The notes under the pieces are model-generated. The model did no database searches. It was not told the DNA's origin and was given only the letters and a program-made list of their open reading frames with translations. Below are positions 26,155-26,673 of a stretch of DNA of 26,673 bases, piece after piece. The translations under genes were made by a program, and so were the position numbers. Each line of letters begins with the position of its first letter. Positions within the stretch are counted from its first letter, which is position 1. Location: positions 1-26,673 of the forward strand of contig JALCCG010000286.1 in NCBI GenBank assembly GCA_023212695.1. Direction: 5' to 3'. This DNA is from Sporisorium sorghi (Eukaryota; Basidiomycota; Ustilaginomycetes; Ustilaginales; Ustilaginaceae).

Positions 26155-26673
26155 GTAAAAAGTTGGATTTCTTATTTCGTGAACCAGGCACTCAACAGGG
26201 ACCCTGGTTGAAATACAAAACAGAAGCTAAACCAAGGACGTGCTTTAGCCTCTGTTTTAATTTAAACCAGGGTCCAAAAAAAAATATTCGAAAAATAAAA
26301 ATCAGAAAGGAAATTCGAGTTTTTTTTTTTGAACACCCTTCCCCTAGTCACTCGCAGCAGGATGGTGACCAGGCTCACAGCACAGCTTGACTAGCCCATG
26401 TGCGCATACTGTATCTTTGAGTAAAATGCGCACTTTCCTGCTGTTTCTCCATGAAAACCAGCTTACTTTGCATGTGTTGGATATCTCTGGTGCAAATTCG
26501 CCTTTTTGCTGCTGTCCTGGTTCAGCCTCTGGCTTGATCAACTTAAACCAGAGCATCTGGTATGTCTCTGGAACAGATAAACCAGGTATGCTGGCAGAGA
26601 ATCAAACCAGGCACAAAGCATAGGTTCTGGTAACACCCTGGTCTGGAAAATCTCAACCAGGAAAGCTGGCTCA
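26155..26673. repeat. AT-richer region with CCAG/CTGG motifs, possible mobile-element edge
   Basis: Composition shifts here from GC-rich to AT-rich, and A/T homopolymers appear (26276-26284, 26320-26330). I count 8 CCAG and 11 CTGG tetramers in about 520 bases, where about 4 would be expected by chance in both orientations together. Many are extended to AACCAGG or CCTGGTT. Neither open frame of 70-78 codons here shows a recognisable domain. The unit continues past the window end. Degenerate transposon, MITE-like cluster or tandem satellite are all possible. Confidence 0.45.
26199..26275. repeat. Near-perfect 77-base inverted repeat (hairpin)
   Basis: The arm 26199-26231 pairs with 26244-26275 around a 12-base loop (26232-26243). 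I count 29 Watson-Crick pairs, three mismatches and one single-base bulge. The outermost 11 pairs (GGACCCTGGTT with AACCAGGGTCC) are perfect. It is either a foldback/MITE-type element or the template for a hairpin RNA. Confidence 0.85.

Noticed and set aside
1..26673. tRNA, 5S rRNA or U6 genes in the spacers
   Set aside because: By eye I found no paired A-box and B-box (GGTTCRANNCC-type) signals or conserved U6 and 5S segments in any spacer. A tRNAscan or covariance search would be needed to exclude diverged copies.

Overview
The window is nuclear DNA from a basidiomycete fungus, most likely a smut of the Ustilaginales. The evidence is large intronless GC-rich genes with C/G-biased third codon positions, short gene spacing, CT-rich leaders, and protein architectures typical of that group. 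It carries an intact Argonaute. Established knowledge says Ustilago maydis has lost the RNAi machinery while relatives such as U. hordei and Sporisorium species keep it, so this is probably an RNAi-retaining smut. I cannot name the species from sequence alone.

Layout, left to right: a low-complexity leader region with long T tracts (1-937); Argonaute (+, 938-3862); an EST1/SMG7-family protein (+, 4814-8119); cytosolic phenylalanyl-tRNA synthetase beta subunit FRS1 (+, 8497-10401); a convergent intergenic region with an 8-bp minisatellite (10402-11230); mitochondrial glycine decarboxylase P-protein GCV2 (-, 11231-14449); a 1.4-kb gene-free stretch; a CCZ1-like Rab7 exchange-factor subunit (-, 15876-18884); coatomer alpha subunit COP1 (-, 19380-23099); a divergent intergenic region; and a highly diverged protein that I recognise as a probable p31comet/MAD2L1BP homologue (+, 24022-25881). 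The last ~520 bases are AT-richer and unlike the rest. They hold a near-perfect 77-base hairpin and a dense cluster of CCAG/CTGG motifs, and look like the edge of a repeat or mobile element cut off by the window end.

The genes are mostly unrelated housekeeping functions: RNA silencing, RNA surveillance or telomere maintenance, translation, one-carbon metabolism, endolysosomal Rab7 activation, COPI traffic and spindle-checkpoint silencing. There is no sign of an operon or a secondary-metabolite cluster. The least explained signals are the terminal hairpin/CCAG region, the RGG box placed between the L1 and PAZ regions of Argonaute, and an Arg/Ser-rich stretch of the SMG7-like gene where other frames look more protein-like.
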